Source of the DNA: UBA2357 sp002344625
Lineage (GTDB): Bacteria; Pseudomonadota; Gammaproteobacteria; Burkholderiales; Rhodocyclaceae
NCBI GenBank assembly: GCA_937995335.1
Contig: CALKIH010000047.1
Span: forward strand, 77,692 to 141,691
Direction: 5' to 3'
DNA length: 64,000 bases
How positions within the stretch are numbered: the first letter of the stretch is position 1; each line of letters opens with the position of its first letter. Position numbers and translations under genes: made by a program. Shown here piece after piece: positions 17,846 to 27,345 of the stretch. The notes under the pieces were generated by a model. It searched no databases and had not been told where the DNA came from. It was given only the letters and a program-made list of their open reading frames with translations.

Positions 17846-19033
17846 CTACGCCCCCCTGGCCACGAGACCGGCACGACTCTCGACACCCGCGAGCCGTAGC
17901 TGTTGCATATATAGATCCTGATAGCTGTTTACCATATGTTCGATGCTGAAGTTCGCTTCGATGCGCTCGCGGGCCGCCAAACCATGCTTCGCGCGCAAAT
18001 CTGCATCCTTGACATAGCGCTCCAGAATGGCGGCTAGGGCTTCGCTGTTGTTCGGCGGTGCCAAGCCACCGGTACACCCATGATCGACGAGTTCCGCATT
18101 TCCTCCGACTTCAGTGGCAACCACCGGCACACCACAGGCCATTGCTTCAAGAATGGTATTCGAGATGCCTTCTGCCCTGGAGGGAAGCACGAAGACATCC
18201 ATTGCGCGAATCACATCCGGGATGTCCTTGCGCTCGCCGGCCAGCCAAACCCGGTCGCCGAGACCGAAATGCGCGATTTCCGCTTCGATCTGCGGGCGCA
18301 TGGGTCCGTCGCCGACGATCATCAGCCTGAGCCGGCGCGCCTCGTTCGGCGCCCGCTGCATCAACAGCGCAAATGCCCTGACAAGGTTCGATTGATCCTT
18401 GACCGGCTGCAATCGACCCACCGTTCCTATCACGATCAAGCCCGTGACGTTGAACGGCGAATCCTCCAACATGCCGCGCATCCCAACGACAGGCGTGAAG
18501 CGTTGGACATCGACACCATTGCAGATACGCGCGATACGCGCCTCCGGAACACCCACCGAACGCCTCAGGTAGCGCTCAATCTGCCCGGAAAGCGCCACAT
18601 AGTGGCTCACGAACGGCCGATACACCCGGCGCACGAGCTTGTACTTCAGCCTGACGCCCCCAGGGTCGGACAGATCCCAACCATGTTCGCCATGGATGCG
18701 CACGGGCACGCCGGCAGCACGCGCCGGCACCACGGCTTCAAGCGCCGCCAAGTTGCGAGTATGTACGATTGCCGGGCGCAGGTCCGAAAACAATCGATAC
18801 AACCGCGGGTAGAGCTTGATACCGTGGCCAGGCGGTTTCAGGAGCGAGATGAACTCGACATCGTCCCGCGTCACGCGTCGGCAGAAACCCGGCTCGCAAC
18901 TTGTCAGTGCCACCACGATATGGCGAAAATGCGCTTCATCCATGTGGTTGATGAGATTGACGATCCCGTTTTCAAGCCCGCCGACGTTGAAATTGAACAC
19001 GACATGCATGACCACCAGACGGCTATCGATCAT
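17846..19033 (-). CDS. XrtA/PEP-CTERM-system glycosyltransferase (TIGR03088-type)
   Basis: A GT-B glycosyltransferase of 395 residues. VVMHVVFNFNVGGLENGIVNLINHM is the typical opening of the group that directly follows xrtA. RICNGVDVQRFTP, GTVGRLQPVKDQSNLVRAF, IVGDGPMRPQIEAE and SRAEGISNTILEAMACGVPVVATEVGGNAELV form the GT4 donor site. The ATG overlaps the xrtA stop by 4 bp, so the pair is translated together. It is expected at the cytoplasmic face, building the polymer or the glycan placed on sorted proteins. Donor sugar unknown. Confidence 0.92.
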   Translation of the reverse strand: MIDSRLVVMHVVFNFNVGGLENGIVNLINHMDEAHFRHIVVALTSCEPGFCRRVTRDDVEFISLLKPPGHGIKLYPRLYRLFSDLRPAIVHTRNLAALEAVVPARAAGVPVRIHGEHGWDLSDPGGVRLKYKLVRRVYRPFVSHYVALSGQIERYLRRSVGVPEARIARICNGVDVQRFTPVVGMRGMLEDSPFNVTGLIVIGTVGRLQPVKDQSNLVRAFALLMQRAPNEARRLRLMIVGDGPMRPQIEAEIAHFGLGDRVWLAGERKDIPDVIRAMDVFVLPSRAEGISNTILEAMACGVPVVATEVGGNAELVDHGCTGGLAPPNNSEALAAILERYVKDADLRAKHGLAARERIEANFSIEHMVNSYQDLYMQQLRLAGVESRAGLVARGA

Positions 19034-20604
19034 CTTGGCAGCACCCGCTCCGCTGCCTCGTCGGCCCGATGCAAGGCGTCGCCATGGGCATCCACGAAGG
19101 CCTGAATATGCTTGAATCCTTCGCGATCCTCTCCAAGCGGCGCGGACGCCACGAAAACCATCGACGCATCCCGCCTGCCGGCAAGCTTGTCACCTGCCAA
19201 GCGCAGTTTCACTTCCCAATCACGGGTCAATACCCGCCCGTCCACCTTGTACCAGCGGGCGATCGCAAGACGGTCATTGCGGTCGATCAAAACCACGCCC
19301 GGAATCTGCCCAATCGACGTTTCCAACGCAGGCCCGCCAAGCAGATTGACCGAGTGATCGCCTTTCGGTGCGAGATCGTTGGCCCAGGTGATCATCTCCG
19401 ACCCATTGCGCTGATCCGCAAAAAGCGCGGTGTACAACAGCACCGTCGCCCCATCGTCGATGCGGGTGTACACGCCCATCGCCTCACCCCGAAAGCCCTG
19501 GTAGACCGGCTTGTACATGGCGTCGGTCGGTGGCGCCAAAACCCAGCCGACGGCAGGCGCGGGCAGCTCATAGCGCACGGCGTATGCATCGACCGGCATC
19601 TCGATGCGCGCCAGCAGCAGCGGAAACGCAAGGCTCACGGCCGCAACAGGCAGCATCGCCCACCAGCGGCTTCGAGTCTGGGCGGGGAGCACGGCCGGCA
19701 CATCCGAACGCGCGAATGCCGATTCCGGATCGGCCCAGCGCTGGCCGATCATGAACATCAGCATGATCACGACACCGAAGAACACCCAACCGTAAATCAA
19801 GTGGTCGACACCAGCGGCAATCTCGTTGTTCGAAAGATAACCGAGCATGACGATCATGTATGCCCGCAACCAATTGGCCACGATCGGCACTGCGATCGCG
19901 ACAAGCATGAAAAGGCAGCGCTTGCGCAAGCCCGCATAACTCAGATAGGCGTAGAGCGAACCGATCATCATCGAAGCGATCAGATAGCGAATGCCGCTGC
20001 AAGCCTCGACCACCGACCACCGGCCGTTCGGGATCACGAAGTGCAGACCCTCCTGATAGACAGGGACACCACTCAGGCGCAACGCCATGATCGTGAACTC
20101 AGCGGTGTAGTTCATCAGGGCTGGCAACAGGAAATCGCCGATCGGAATGCCGAAAAGCAGGAATGCAAGCGGGAACATGAACACCCGCGCGAGCTTCCAG
20201 CCCATTGCGGCAACGAGCCCGATCACGATCAGCAGCACCAGACCCGCATGTGCTGCCGCCGCCACCGACGCAAGTTGCCCAAGCAGCCATAGCAAACCGG
20301 CCCCCGCCGCGGGCAAGGCCATCCACGCCACAGGTTGCGGGCTCAGCCCCCCGACCCGGTCTCTTGCCCGCCAGATCAGCCATGCATAAACGGGCAATAC
20401 GATCAGTCCGTGAGCGTAGGTTTCCGAGCGCCACCAGATCGCCCCGATCTCGACCGCCGTGGGCCAATACCATGCGATACACCACAGCAGAACCGCCAGT
20501 TGTACCAGTACGACACGCCGGAAGGCAGCACCGTCCGCACGCGCAACCGGCGCGGCGCGCACCATTTGGCGCTGCTCAGCGCTTCGGTTCATGGTAATAC
20601 CCAT
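19030..20604 (-). CDS. xrtA: exosortase A (XrtA) with fused EpsI-like C-terminal domain
   Basis: A 524-residue polytopic transpeptidase that cleaves PEP-CTERM tails and attaches the protein to the envelope or matrix. Eight or so membrane helices fill residues 30-290. The catalytic set is complete: Cys202 in VVEACSGIRYL, Arg247 in NWLRAYMIVMLG and His268 in GVDHLIYGWVFF. The soluble C-terminal part (about 310-510) is an EpsI-like (DUF3485) domain, a fusion usual for type A. The ATG at 20604 is 15 bp after the FemAB stop; another ATG lies four codons on. No PEP-CTERM substrate is encoded in this window, so targets must lie elsewhere. Confidence 0.95.
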   Translation of the reverse strand: MGITMNRSAEQRQMVRAAPVARADGAAFRRVVLVQLAVLLWCIAWYWPTAVEIGAIWWRSETYAHGLIVLPVYAWLIWRARDRVGGLSPQPVAWMALPAAGAGLLWLLGQLASVAAAAHAGLVLLIVIGLVAAMGWKLARVFMFPLAFLLFGIPIGDFLLPALMNYTAEFTIMALRLSGVPVYQEGLHFVIPNGRWSVVEACSGIRYLIASMMIGSLYAYLSYAGLRKRCLFMLVAIAVPIVANWLRAYMIVMLGYLSNNEIAAGVDHLIYGWVFFGVVIMLMFMIGQRWADPESAFARSDVPAVLPAQTRSRWWAMLPVAAVSLAFPLLLARIEMPVDAYAVRYELPAPAVGWVLAPPTDAMYKPVYQGFRGEAMGVYTRIDDGATVLLYTALFADQRNGSEMITWANDLAPKGDHSVNLLGGPALETSIGQIPGVVLIDRNDRLAIARWYKVDGRVLTRDWEVKLRLAGDKLAGRRDASMVFVASAPLGEDREGFKHIQAFVDAHGDALHRADEAAERVLPR

Positions 20605-20619
20605 GCTTACCCACCCGCG

Positions 20620-21669
20620 TCAACCGAGATTGCGCACGATGTGCGGACCGATGGCATTGGCCACGCGCAGTGGCAAACGTTTCCACACCGCGATGAACAG
20701 TCGGTACTTCGGGTTCATGGGGTTGTTCTGAGGCACCTGATCGCGCTTGTAGAGACGGTATTCGTATGACAGGGGTCGGGGCTCGAAACCCCAGTTCTTC
20801 TTGAAACTCCACGGCCCTGTTCCGATCTTGCTGCGGCCGTAGTCGAAAATCCTGCAACCCCGCTCGCACGCCCGGCGCATCAACTCCCAGTACTTGAAAT
20901 CGTTGGCGGCGAGATCGCGCGCGGCCAGATCATCGCCGGCATAGTAGGGCAGGACTTCATCGCGGAAATAGAAACTGAGTACGCTCGAAAGCACCTTGCC
21001 ATCTGCATCGGTGACGGTGAGCACCTCGCAGTTCGGACCAAACGTCTGCTTGAGCCGTTCGAAGAATCGCCGCGGCAACGCAGGGGTGCCATGACGCAAG
21101 ACATTGTCCGCATACACGGCGAAGAAACGGTCGACATCGGTATCGACATGGCTCACCAAGCCGTTCTTGATGCCTTTGCGCACCATTGCACGCTGCTTGC
21201 GCGGGATGGCCAGCATGTTGGCCTCGGCGTCCGGCAGAATCTCCTTCCGGAAGGTGACATAAAGATCCTGACGCGGCCAGTCGGGATGACGCGACTCGAG
21301 GTTGCGATACTCGAGATGCTGTACCGAACGTGAACGTGCGAGCGCGTCTGCTTCAGACTCCAGCGCCGCGATCACTTCTGCGCCAGCCTCGGCACTCGCG
21401 GCGATACCGCCATAGACGCAAAAGGGCAAGGAAGTGAGCGCATGCCCGAACACAGCGCTCTTGACCTCAGCCAACGGCAGGACGGCCACGATCTCGCCGG
21501 CACGCTCCGCGTACAGGAACCAGGTCTTGTGTCGAAAAACCTGCTCGATGATGGCTTGCCACGCGGACAGATGAAAAAACGTCGCCTCGGGGCAAGCATG
21601 CACGAATGCATCCCAGCGCGAAGCATCTTGCGGTGTCAGCGTTTTTACTACGAGAGCGAGACGATCCAT
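20620..21669 (-). CDS. FemAB-family XrtA/PEP-CTERM-associated protein
   Basis: A 349-residue GNAT-like FemAB protein. The N-half has EATFFHLSAWQAIIEQVF and the C-half has YYAGDDLAARDLAANDFKYWELMRRACERGCRIFDYGRSK and TGPWSFKKNWGFEP, which are the conserved acyl-acceptor and fold motifs of the group linked to exosortase A. FemAB proteins transfer amino acids from aminoacyl-tRNA to an amine; the substrate in EPS loci is not established. It lies 18 bp after the deacetylase stop and 15 bp before xrtA, so it is co-transcribed with both. Confidence 0.92.
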   Translation of the reverse strand: MDRLALVVKTLTPQDASRWDAFVHACPEATFFHLSAWQAIIEQVFRHKTWFLYAERAGEIVAVLPLAEVKSAVFGHALTSLPFCVYGGIAASAEAGAEVIAALESEADALARSRSVQHLEYRNLESRHPDWPRQDLYVTFRKEILPDAEANMLAIPRKQRAMVRKGIKNGLVSHVDTDVDRFFAVYADNVLRHGTPALPRRFFERLKQTFGPNCEVLTVTDADGKVLSSVLSFYFRDEVLPYYAGDDLAARDLAANDFKYWELMRRACERGCRIFDYGRSKIGTGPWSFKKNWGFEPRPLSYEYRLYKRDQVPQNNPMNPKYRLFIAVWKRLPLRVANAIGPHIVRNLG

Positions 21670-21687
21670 GATGGCTGTTCGGCTCGT

Positions 21688-22527
21688 TCAGGCCGCATCG
21701 CGAAACACATGATCGGCCCGCCCCCACTTGAAGTCGGCAAGCAGGCGACGTAAGCGATGCTCCGTGCGGTCGAGATTGACGTAATGGCGGAACTTGGCCT
21801 TTGCAGCGGCCTGGCGGACACGCGGTTGATCCGGATCGACTTCCCACGGATGGAAGTAGAAGATCGCCGGACGTTTGTCATCGCGATTGACCTTTTCGAT
21901 CTGCCAGCGGGAAACGCCATAAGGCAGCAGACGAAAATAGCCGCCCCCGCCCGCAGGCCAGTTGCGCCCCATCCATCGCATCGTGGTGACCGGAATTTCC
22001 ATCAATCCATTGTTCAAGCGGTAGGCGAATCGCGGCGCATCAGGCATGCCATAGTGGTCATGCTTGACCGGGTAGATGCTCGAGCTGTACTCGTAACCCG
22101 CTTCGACGAGGCAGTCATGCGCCCATAAATTGCCGGCACCGATGGAGAAACTGGGCGCGCGATAGCCGGTCACGCGCTGTCCGGACAGGTCCTCGAGAAT
22201 CTTTTTGGCGCGGCTCACATCATCACGAAAGCTCACCGGCGTCTGGGCACTGGCCCGCTCATGCCCATACCCGTGGCTTGCGAGTTCATGCCCCGCGCCG
22301 GTGATTCGACCGATCAACGCAGGGTAGCGGTCGGCGATCCATCCAAGCGTGAAGAACGTCGCCTTGGCACCATGCTCTTCGAGCAGCGACAGGATGAGAT
22401 CCACATTCCGCTCCACGCGGCACGGGACCTGGTCCCATTCCGTGCGAGGAAAATAATCGGCGAGCGCCGAAACCTGGAAATAGTCTTCGACGTCGATCGT
22501 CAATGCATTGGTGATGGGTGCTTTCAT
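21688..22527 (-). CDS. XrtA-system polysaccharide deacetylase (TIGR03006-type)
   Basis: A 279-residue NodB-fold deacetylase. I start it at ATG 22527 (MKAPITNALTIDVEDYFQV), which has GGAAAG 8 nt upstream. The in-frame TTG at 22593 gives residues foreign to the family. TIDVEDYF holds the catalytic Asp pair, ELASHGYGHE (His85, His89) the metal site, and GYRAPSFSI, PAGGGGYFRLLPY and FYFHPWEVDPDQPR are hallmarks of the exosortase-linked group. No signal peptide is visible. It probably deacetylates an amino sugar, in line with the UDP-GlcNAc epimerase gene immediately upstream. Confidence 0.93.
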   Translation of the reverse strand: MKAPITNALTIDVEDYFQVSALADYFPRTEWDQVPCRVERNVDLILSLLEEHGAKATFFTLGWIADRYPALIGRITGAGHELASHGYGHERASAQTPVSFRDDVSRAKKILEDLSGQRVTGYRAPSFSIGAGNLWAHDCLVEAGYEYSSSIYPVKHDHYGMPDAPRFAYRLNNGLMEIPVTTMRWMGRNWPAGGGGYFRLLPYGVSRWQIEKVNRDDKRPAIFYFHPWEVDPDQPRVRQAAAKAKFRHYVNLDRTEHRLRRLLADFKWGRADHVFRDAA

Positions 22528-22594
22528 AAATAAAACTTTCCAGGCGGGGTGAGCCACACACGTGCCGAATGTGCGCGCCACAGTGATTTCCAAC

Positions 22595-23761
22595 TCAGGT
22601 ATCGGTACTCTGCTCGGCCTTTTCCAGCCAGCCGAACAAATGAGCGGCTATTCTTTCGGCGGCCCTGCCATCCCAGTACTCGGGAACGCGGCCACGCTTT
22701 CCCCCATCCGCCAGCACCGCGTTCGCTGCGGCGATCAGTGCATCGGGGTCGGTGCCGACGAGGGTATTCGTCCCTTGGTCGACCGTGATCGGCCGTTCGG
22801 TGTTTTCACGGATCGTCAGGCAAGGCACGCCCAAGGCCGTAGTTTCCTCCTGAATGCCGCCCGAATCTGTGAGAACCATCACGGCACCGGACATCAGCCC
22901 GAGCATCTGAAGGTAGCCCTGCGGCGGAAGAATGACAAAGCCAGGGTTCTCGAGGCGGTCCAGCAAACCATACTGTACAAGGCTGTTGCGCGTACGTGGA
23001 TGAAGCGCAATCACCAACGGCAGCTTGCGGCTGATCTCCGCGAGCGCGCCGAGGATAGCGGCAAGCTTGAGCGGATCATCCACATTCGAAGGCCGATGGA
23101 GCGTGACCACGCCATAGCCATCGGCAATCCTCGAAGAATCGATGCCTGCCGACGACAGGATCTCGGCCACGGCAACCGCCTTGGGCAGATTCGCCAACAG
23201 GCTGTCGATCATCACGTTGCCAACGAACTCAACCCGCTCCGCCCGAATCCCTTCCCGTTCCAGATTCGCAAGTGCGCTGCGCTCCGTCGTATACAGGACA
23301 TCCGAAATCTGGTCGGTGAGAATGCGATTGATCTCTTCGGGCATCCGGCGATCATTGCTGCGCAGGCCGGCCTCTACGTGTACGACCGGAACATGTCGCT
23401 TCACCGCAACCAGCGCGCAGGCAATGGTCGAATTGACATCGCCGACCACCACTACCGCACGAGCACCATGCGCATCGATAACCGGTTCGAAACGCTTCAT
23501 GACTTCCGCCGTCTGAACCGCATGGCTCGCCGAACCGACCTCGAGATTGACGTCGGGCCGCGGCAACGCGAGATCGGCGAACAACTGGTCGTTCATCGCC
23601 GCATCATAATGCTGGCCGGTATGGACGAGCAGCGTTCTGAGAGCGGGTTCATGATTCGCAAACGCCCTGATGATCGGCGCCATCTTCATGTAGTTGGGGC
23701 GGGCACCCACGATGCAGATCACCGGAGCGTCAGTGTGATTCTTATTGCTCACTGGCTTCAT
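22595..23761 (-). CDS. wecB: UDP-N-acetylglucosamine 2-epimerase, non-hydrolysing
   Basis: A 388-residue enzyme that interconverts UDP-GlcNAc and UDP-ManNAc, supplying an amino-sugar donor. Motifs are VGARPNYMKMAPI, LVHTGQHYDAAMND, VVVVGDVNSTIACAL, HVEAGLRSNDRRMPEEINR, VTLHRPSNVDD and LTDSGGIQEET. I start at ATG 23761, which overlaps the ATPase gene by 20 bp. A GTG at 23752 with AAGGA upstream is equally possible; the longer open frame to 23896 is antisense-like and unlikely. ManNAc may feed a ManNAc-uronate or be deacetylated by the neighbouring deacetylase. Other XrtA loci carry the same gene. Confidence 0.92.
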   Translation of the reverse strand: MKPVSNKNHTDAPVICIVGARPNYMKMAPIIRAFANHEPALRTLLVHTGQHYDAAMNDQLFADLALPRPDVNLEVGSASHAVQTAEVMKRFEPVIDAHGARAVVVVGDVNSTIACALVAVKRHVPVVHVEAGLRSNDRRMPEEINRILTDQISDVLYTTERSALANLEREGIRAERVEFVGNVMIDSLLANLPKAVAVAEILSSAGIDSSRIADGYGVVTLHRPSNVDDPLKLAAILGALAEISRKLPLVIALHPRTRNSLVQYGLLDRLENPGFVILPPQGYLQMLGLMSGAVMVLTDSGGIQEETTALGVPCLTIRENTERPITVDQGTNTLVGTDPDALIAAANAVLADGGKRGRVPEYWDGRAAERIAAHLFGWLEKAEQSTDT

Positions 23762-24818
23762 CCTTGTGCGACGGTTCGACCCGAACCGCCTGGAGCAACT
23801 GATTGAGTGCGTTGAGCGTTGCGGACATCGACTGCTCAAGACCGGCCAGCCGTGCCTCGAAGCGCCGGACATCGAAATTGGACGACAGTGCGGCAACCTC
23901 GTCGGCGACCGAACCGGCGATCCTCAGCCGTTGCGCATCGATCCGCCCCCCTTCGGCTTCCGGACCGCACAAGGAATCGGCGGCCGACCTGCGCGCGCCC
24001 GCCGGATCGAATTCCTCTCTGAGTTCCTCGATCACACTTTCGACGTCGGTACGATCGACCGTGTGCCGTTCGCCCAAGAACGCGGCCAGCAGCAGCCGGT
24101 CGCACAGGCTGTTGATACGCCTCGGGATTCCCCCCGTATAGCCGTAAATCGCGACGAAACTATCGTCGGAGAAGTGGGGAGCGCCGTTCCACCCGACATG
24201 ACCGAGACGGTGCTCGACATAGGCACGCGTCTCCGCTGCATCCATCGGCCCGAGATGGTACGAAGCGATGACCCGTTGCCGCAGTTGCTGCATGTGCGGA
24301 CTTTGCATGATGTCGCGAAACTCGGGCTGGCCAACCAGGAAGCTCTGCAACAGTGCGTGGTCCTCGAGCTGGAAGTTCGATAGCATGCGCAGCTCTTCGA
24401 CCGCCCCCTGCGACAGATTCTGGGCCTCATCCACGATCAGCAAGGCACGCTTGCCGGCCGCCGCCAGCGATACGAAAAAGGTCTCGAGAGCCAGCAGCAG
24501 GCCCGCCTTGTCAAGCCCCCGGGACGGCACTGCAAAAGCCGAGGCGACCATTCTCAAAATGTCATTCTGGTCAACCTGGGTACTGACCAGATTCCCGGCC
24601 ACGACCTTGTCCGGATCGAGATGTTCCAGCAGGCTGCGCAGCAACGTCGTCTTGCCCGCACCGATTTCGCCCGTGACGACAATGAACCCCTCATTCTGAT
24701 GCAATCCGTACTCGAGGTACGCCATCGCCCGGCGATGGCCTCTGCTGCCGAAATAAAACGCAGGATCAGGATTGAGCTGGAATGGCTTGCCAGTGAACTT
24801 GAAATACGCTTCGTACAT
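23742..24818 (-). CDS. XrtA/PEP-CTERM-associated ATPase (TIGR03015-type, ExeA-like)
   Basis: A 358-residue AAA ATPase. MYEAYFKFTGKPFQLNPDPAFYF is the typical opening, GEIGAGKTT (50-58) is Walker A, ALLIVDEAQNL (about 125-135) Walker B, and GGIPRRINSLCDRLLL the sensor-2/arginine region. After about 270 comes a more variable tail with a predicted coiled segment (ARLAGLEQSMSATLNALNQLL). The family resembles ExeA of type II secretion and is confined to exosortase A loci. Its job in export or sorting is not established. It overlaps wecB by 20 bp and is 11 bp after the outer-membrane protein gene. Confidence 0.92.
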   Translation of the reverse strand: MYEAYFKFTGKPFQLNPDPAFYFGSRGHRRAMAYLEYGLHQNEGFIVVTGEIGAGKTTLLRSLLEHLDPDKVVAGNLVSTQVDQNDILRMVASAFAVPSRGLDKAGLLLALETFFVSLAAAGKRALLIVDEAQNLSQGAVEELRMLSNFQLEDHALLQSFLVGQPEFRDIMQSPHMQQLRQRVIASYHLGPMDAAETRAYVEHRLGHVGWNGAPHFSDDSFVAIYGYTGGIPRRINSLCDRLLLAAFLGERHTVDRTDVESVIEELREEFDPAGARRSAADSLCGPEAEGGRIDAQRLRIAGSVADEVAALSSNFDVRRFEARLAGLEQSMSATLNALNQLLQAVRVEPSHKDEASEQ

Positions 24819-24829
24819 TTAATGCCTGG

Positions 24830-26326
24830 TCAAAACCGGATGCCAAGATTGGCAGTCACGGCATTTTCGGTAAAGTCCGCACCATCACCGGTGCCCTCGG
24901 CTCGCTGATAGCGATAGGTGATTCCACCACTCACGCTCGGCCCCAGCCGGGTCCTTATACCCACCGATAGCTGCGTGCGATCAGTCTCGGATTCATTGAG
25001 TCCGGTCCCTTCACTCTCGGAGTATCGGAGACTCACATTACCGGACGACTGCGGCGTCAAGCGATGTGCCACCGAGGCGGTAACGGAGTGATCGATTACG
25101 TTATCGTAGGCGGCGAAGTCGTCCTGCGTGTCCACCGGCAGCGCTGCCCCTAGCCGACCCCGTTCGCTGCGTTCCAAGTCCAATCTGAAAACACTTCTGC
25201 GCCCAACCAGTGAAAAACCTCCACGAATCGATTCGTCGAGGTAGTAGCTGTTACTGACAAACCGGAATGCATTGTTGCCCTGCTCCTCAAGCAATCTGCG
25301 AGCCTCACTGGCACGCTGGACTGGGTCGCTTATGCTTCCAAGTGCGTCGTAGAACTGGCGGAAAAGCAATTCATCCCCGGCACCGGGTCGCTCATTGGTG
25401 GATGACGACACATCGCGCGACGCGGTCAGACTCCAGGATGATCGGGCCTGCCGATGATTAAAGTCGAAATTGTAACCCGTCCCAAAAAAACGATCTTCCA
25501 CCAAGGCCGCCACGTTGGTTCGCTGAGATACAGTCCACTCGGCACCCGCAGATTTGATCGTATACCGCTCACGGCCAAGACCGAAGTCGTTGGATTCGCG
25601 ACCTGCACCCACGCTCAAACGTACGTGCTGGGCGGGGCTGTAATACACCACGCCTTCGTATCTTTCCCGCATAACGTCAGCGCGAGCCGTATTCGAATAG
25701 CTTGCATCTTCACGCTGATACTCAAGTCCCCACCCAAACCGACCGAAAGCCTGCTCGTCACGCAGACGCCCGTCAAGATTCCCAACCTTCCGGCTCTCGA
25801 TGTCGCCCGAACCGTTGAACCAGGTGTGCCGATAAGACAGCAAGCCTTCCGACGTTCCGAACGGCCGGAATTCAAGTCGCGGTCCAAGCGAGAAAGTTCG
25901 AGTCTCGTTATCCTTGTTCGCATCAAGTATGTCGTTGGTACCACGCCCTCTCAATGCCGAGCCATTGTTGCGCGAAATCCGCGCATCCGCGTCGAGGAAC
26001 AGCAGATCTGTAAGCGCCTCGAATTCGCCCCGTCCGGATAGCGCCAGGAAAGTCGTGTTTCGATCCGAATCGCGCGCGTACGAGAGACTCCTGAGATTCG
26101 CGTTGAGGAAGCCGTCAAGTCGCCCGCTCTCACGGCGCATGGTTACTCCAGGTGATATCTCCGTGACCCAGTCGCTGCCGCCTAGCTCGCTCGCATCAAC
26201 GTTGTCGGTATACGTCAGTCGCCCCAGCAAAGTGGGCTGAATGGTCGTAGTCTGCGCAACTCCACTACCAACCGTACACATCAATAACGCGAACACGGGC
26301 AGTTTGCTGCCCGTGTTGGTGCGCAC
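24830..26326 (-). CDS. XrtA/PEP-CTERM-associated outer-membrane beta-barrel protein (TIGR03016-type)
   Basis: An outer-membrane barrel of about 498 residues in the group specific to exosortase A systems. After a signal peptide (SKLPVFALLMCTVGSGVAQ) the sequence alternates polar and aromatic residues in many short strands and ends NLGIRF, with a terminal Phe as for barrels inserted by BAM. The start is uncertain: GTG 26326 is 19 bp after the kinase stop and gives a compact signal; ATG 26380 or 26410 would overlap the kinase's tyrosine-repeat tail. TYTDNVD and ISPGVTMRRESGR are family-like N-terminal motifs. It may be the outer-membrane part of the polymer export path. Confidence 0.88.
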   Translation of the reverse strand: MRTNTGSKLPVFALLMCTVGSGVAQTTTIQPTLLGRLTYTDNVDASELGGSDWVTEISPGVTMRRESGRLDGFLNANLRSLSYARDSDRNTTFLALSGRGEFEALTDLLFLDADARISRNNGSALRGRGTNDILDANKDNETRTFSLGPRLEFRPFGTSEGLLSYRHTWFNGSGDIESRKVGNLDGRLRDEQAFGRFGWGLEYQREDASYSNTARADVMRERYEGVVYYSPAQHVRLSVGAGRESNDFGLGRERYTIKSAGAEWTVSQRTNVAALVEDRFFGTGYNFDFNHRQARSSWSLTASRDVSSSTNERPGAGDELLFRQFYDALGSISDPVQRASEARRLLEEQGNNAFRFVSNSYYLDESIRGGFSLVGRRSVFRLDLERSERGRLGAALPVDTQDDFAAYDNVIDHSVTASVAHRLTPQSSGNVSLRYSESEGTGLNESETDRTQLSVGIRTRLGPSVSGGITYRYQRAEGTGDGADFTENAVTANLGIRF

Positions 26327-26345
26327 GACCGCCGAACGATGCGCG

Positions 26346-27332
26346 TCAGGTCGCTGCTTCTGCCCGAGTATCCGAACCATATCCATACCCGTATCCATAG
26401 CCATACCCATAGAGGTTATTACCCCCGCCCCCGCTGGATTTGTTGAGAACCATCATCTTGACAGGGCACGCCTCGATCGTTGCAAGCGCCTGCTTGACCA
26501 CACTATGCGTAGTCCTGTCCGCCTCGACCACCATGACGATCTGCCCCATGTGGGTCGCAAGCACGCGCGCCTCGGTCGTGGCCAGCAGCGGAGGCGAATC
26601 AAATATGATGATGCGATCGGGGTATCTGTTCGCCAACTCCTCTAGCATTCGCGCCATCGCCTCGGAAGCGATCAGTTCGGTGGCGCGCGGATGAGGCATG
26701 CCCGCAGGCAGGATCGCGAGTTTTTCGACGTTTGTCCTCGCCATCACATCCGCGAGGTCGGGAACATCCCCCACGAGCACATCCATCAAGCCTTTCTCTG
26801 GCTGAAGCCCCAGGCGCGCGAGAACAGACGGTTTGGAGAAGTCTGCATCCACCAGCAACACCGTGAAATCCAGCTCCATTGCCATGCTGACAGCAAGATT
26901 GATCGCCGAGAAGGACTTGCCCTCTCCCGGCAAGGAGCTCGTGATCATGATCAGGTTCGCATTTTCGACCGGTGCCGCGCCTCCACCTTTGGCATTGCGA
27001 ATCAACGGACGCTTGATGACGCGAAACTGCTCGGCAAGCGTAGACTTGGGCTTGTCGGGGGTCACCATTCCCATCTTCGCCAAGCGCTCCAGATCGATCT
27101 CGAGATGTTTGGCCGTCCTGACGGCCACAGGCGGCGCCTGTTGGACCGAATCCGCCGACCCCTGGCGCACCGCTGCGGCCCCCTTTGCCGAGGTCGTAAC
27201 GGGCACACTCGGTGCCTGCGCCGAGCGCTGAACCGAACCCGCACGCTCGGTGGCGATCTCTTCTGGATTCGACGACTGGTCGGCTTGCTTGAGCTGATCA
27301 AGCCGTTGAACTGCCTTTTCTATTAAACTCAT
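26346..27332 (-). CDS. XrtA-associated tyrosine autokinase (CpsD/BY-kinase type)
   Basis: A 328-residue bacterial tyrosine kinase. Walker A is SSLPGEGKS (133-141), Walker A' VLLVDADFSKP (about 158-168), and Walker B-like IIIFDSPPLL. The tail has six Tyr alternating with Gly (Y308 to Y318), the autophosphorylation cluster. The N-terminal 75 residues are Pro/Ala/Gln-rich and probably flexible. BY-kinases work with the Wzz-type co-polymerase next door (13 bp upstream) to control chain length and export. The Gly-Tyr tail is encoded by imperfect tandem hexamers, so the number of Tyr could vary between strains. Confidence 0.93.
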   Translation of the reverse strand: MSLIEKAVQRLDQLKQADQSSNPEEIATERAGSVQRSAQAPSVPVTTSAKGAAAVRQGSADSVQQAPPVAVRTAKHLEIDLERLAKMGMVTPDKPKSTLAEQFRVIKRPLIRNAKGGGAAPVENANLIMITSSLPGEGKSFSAINLAVSMAMELDFTVLLVDADFSKPSVLARLGLQPEKGLMDVLVGDVPDLADVMARTNVEKLAILPAGMPHPRATELIASEAMARMLEELANRYPDRIIIFDSPPLLATTEARVLATHMGQIVMVVEADRTTHSVVKQALATIEACPVKMMVLNKSSGGGGNNLYGYGYGYGYGYGSDTRAEAAT

Positions 27333-27345
27333 GTCGATGGTTCCA

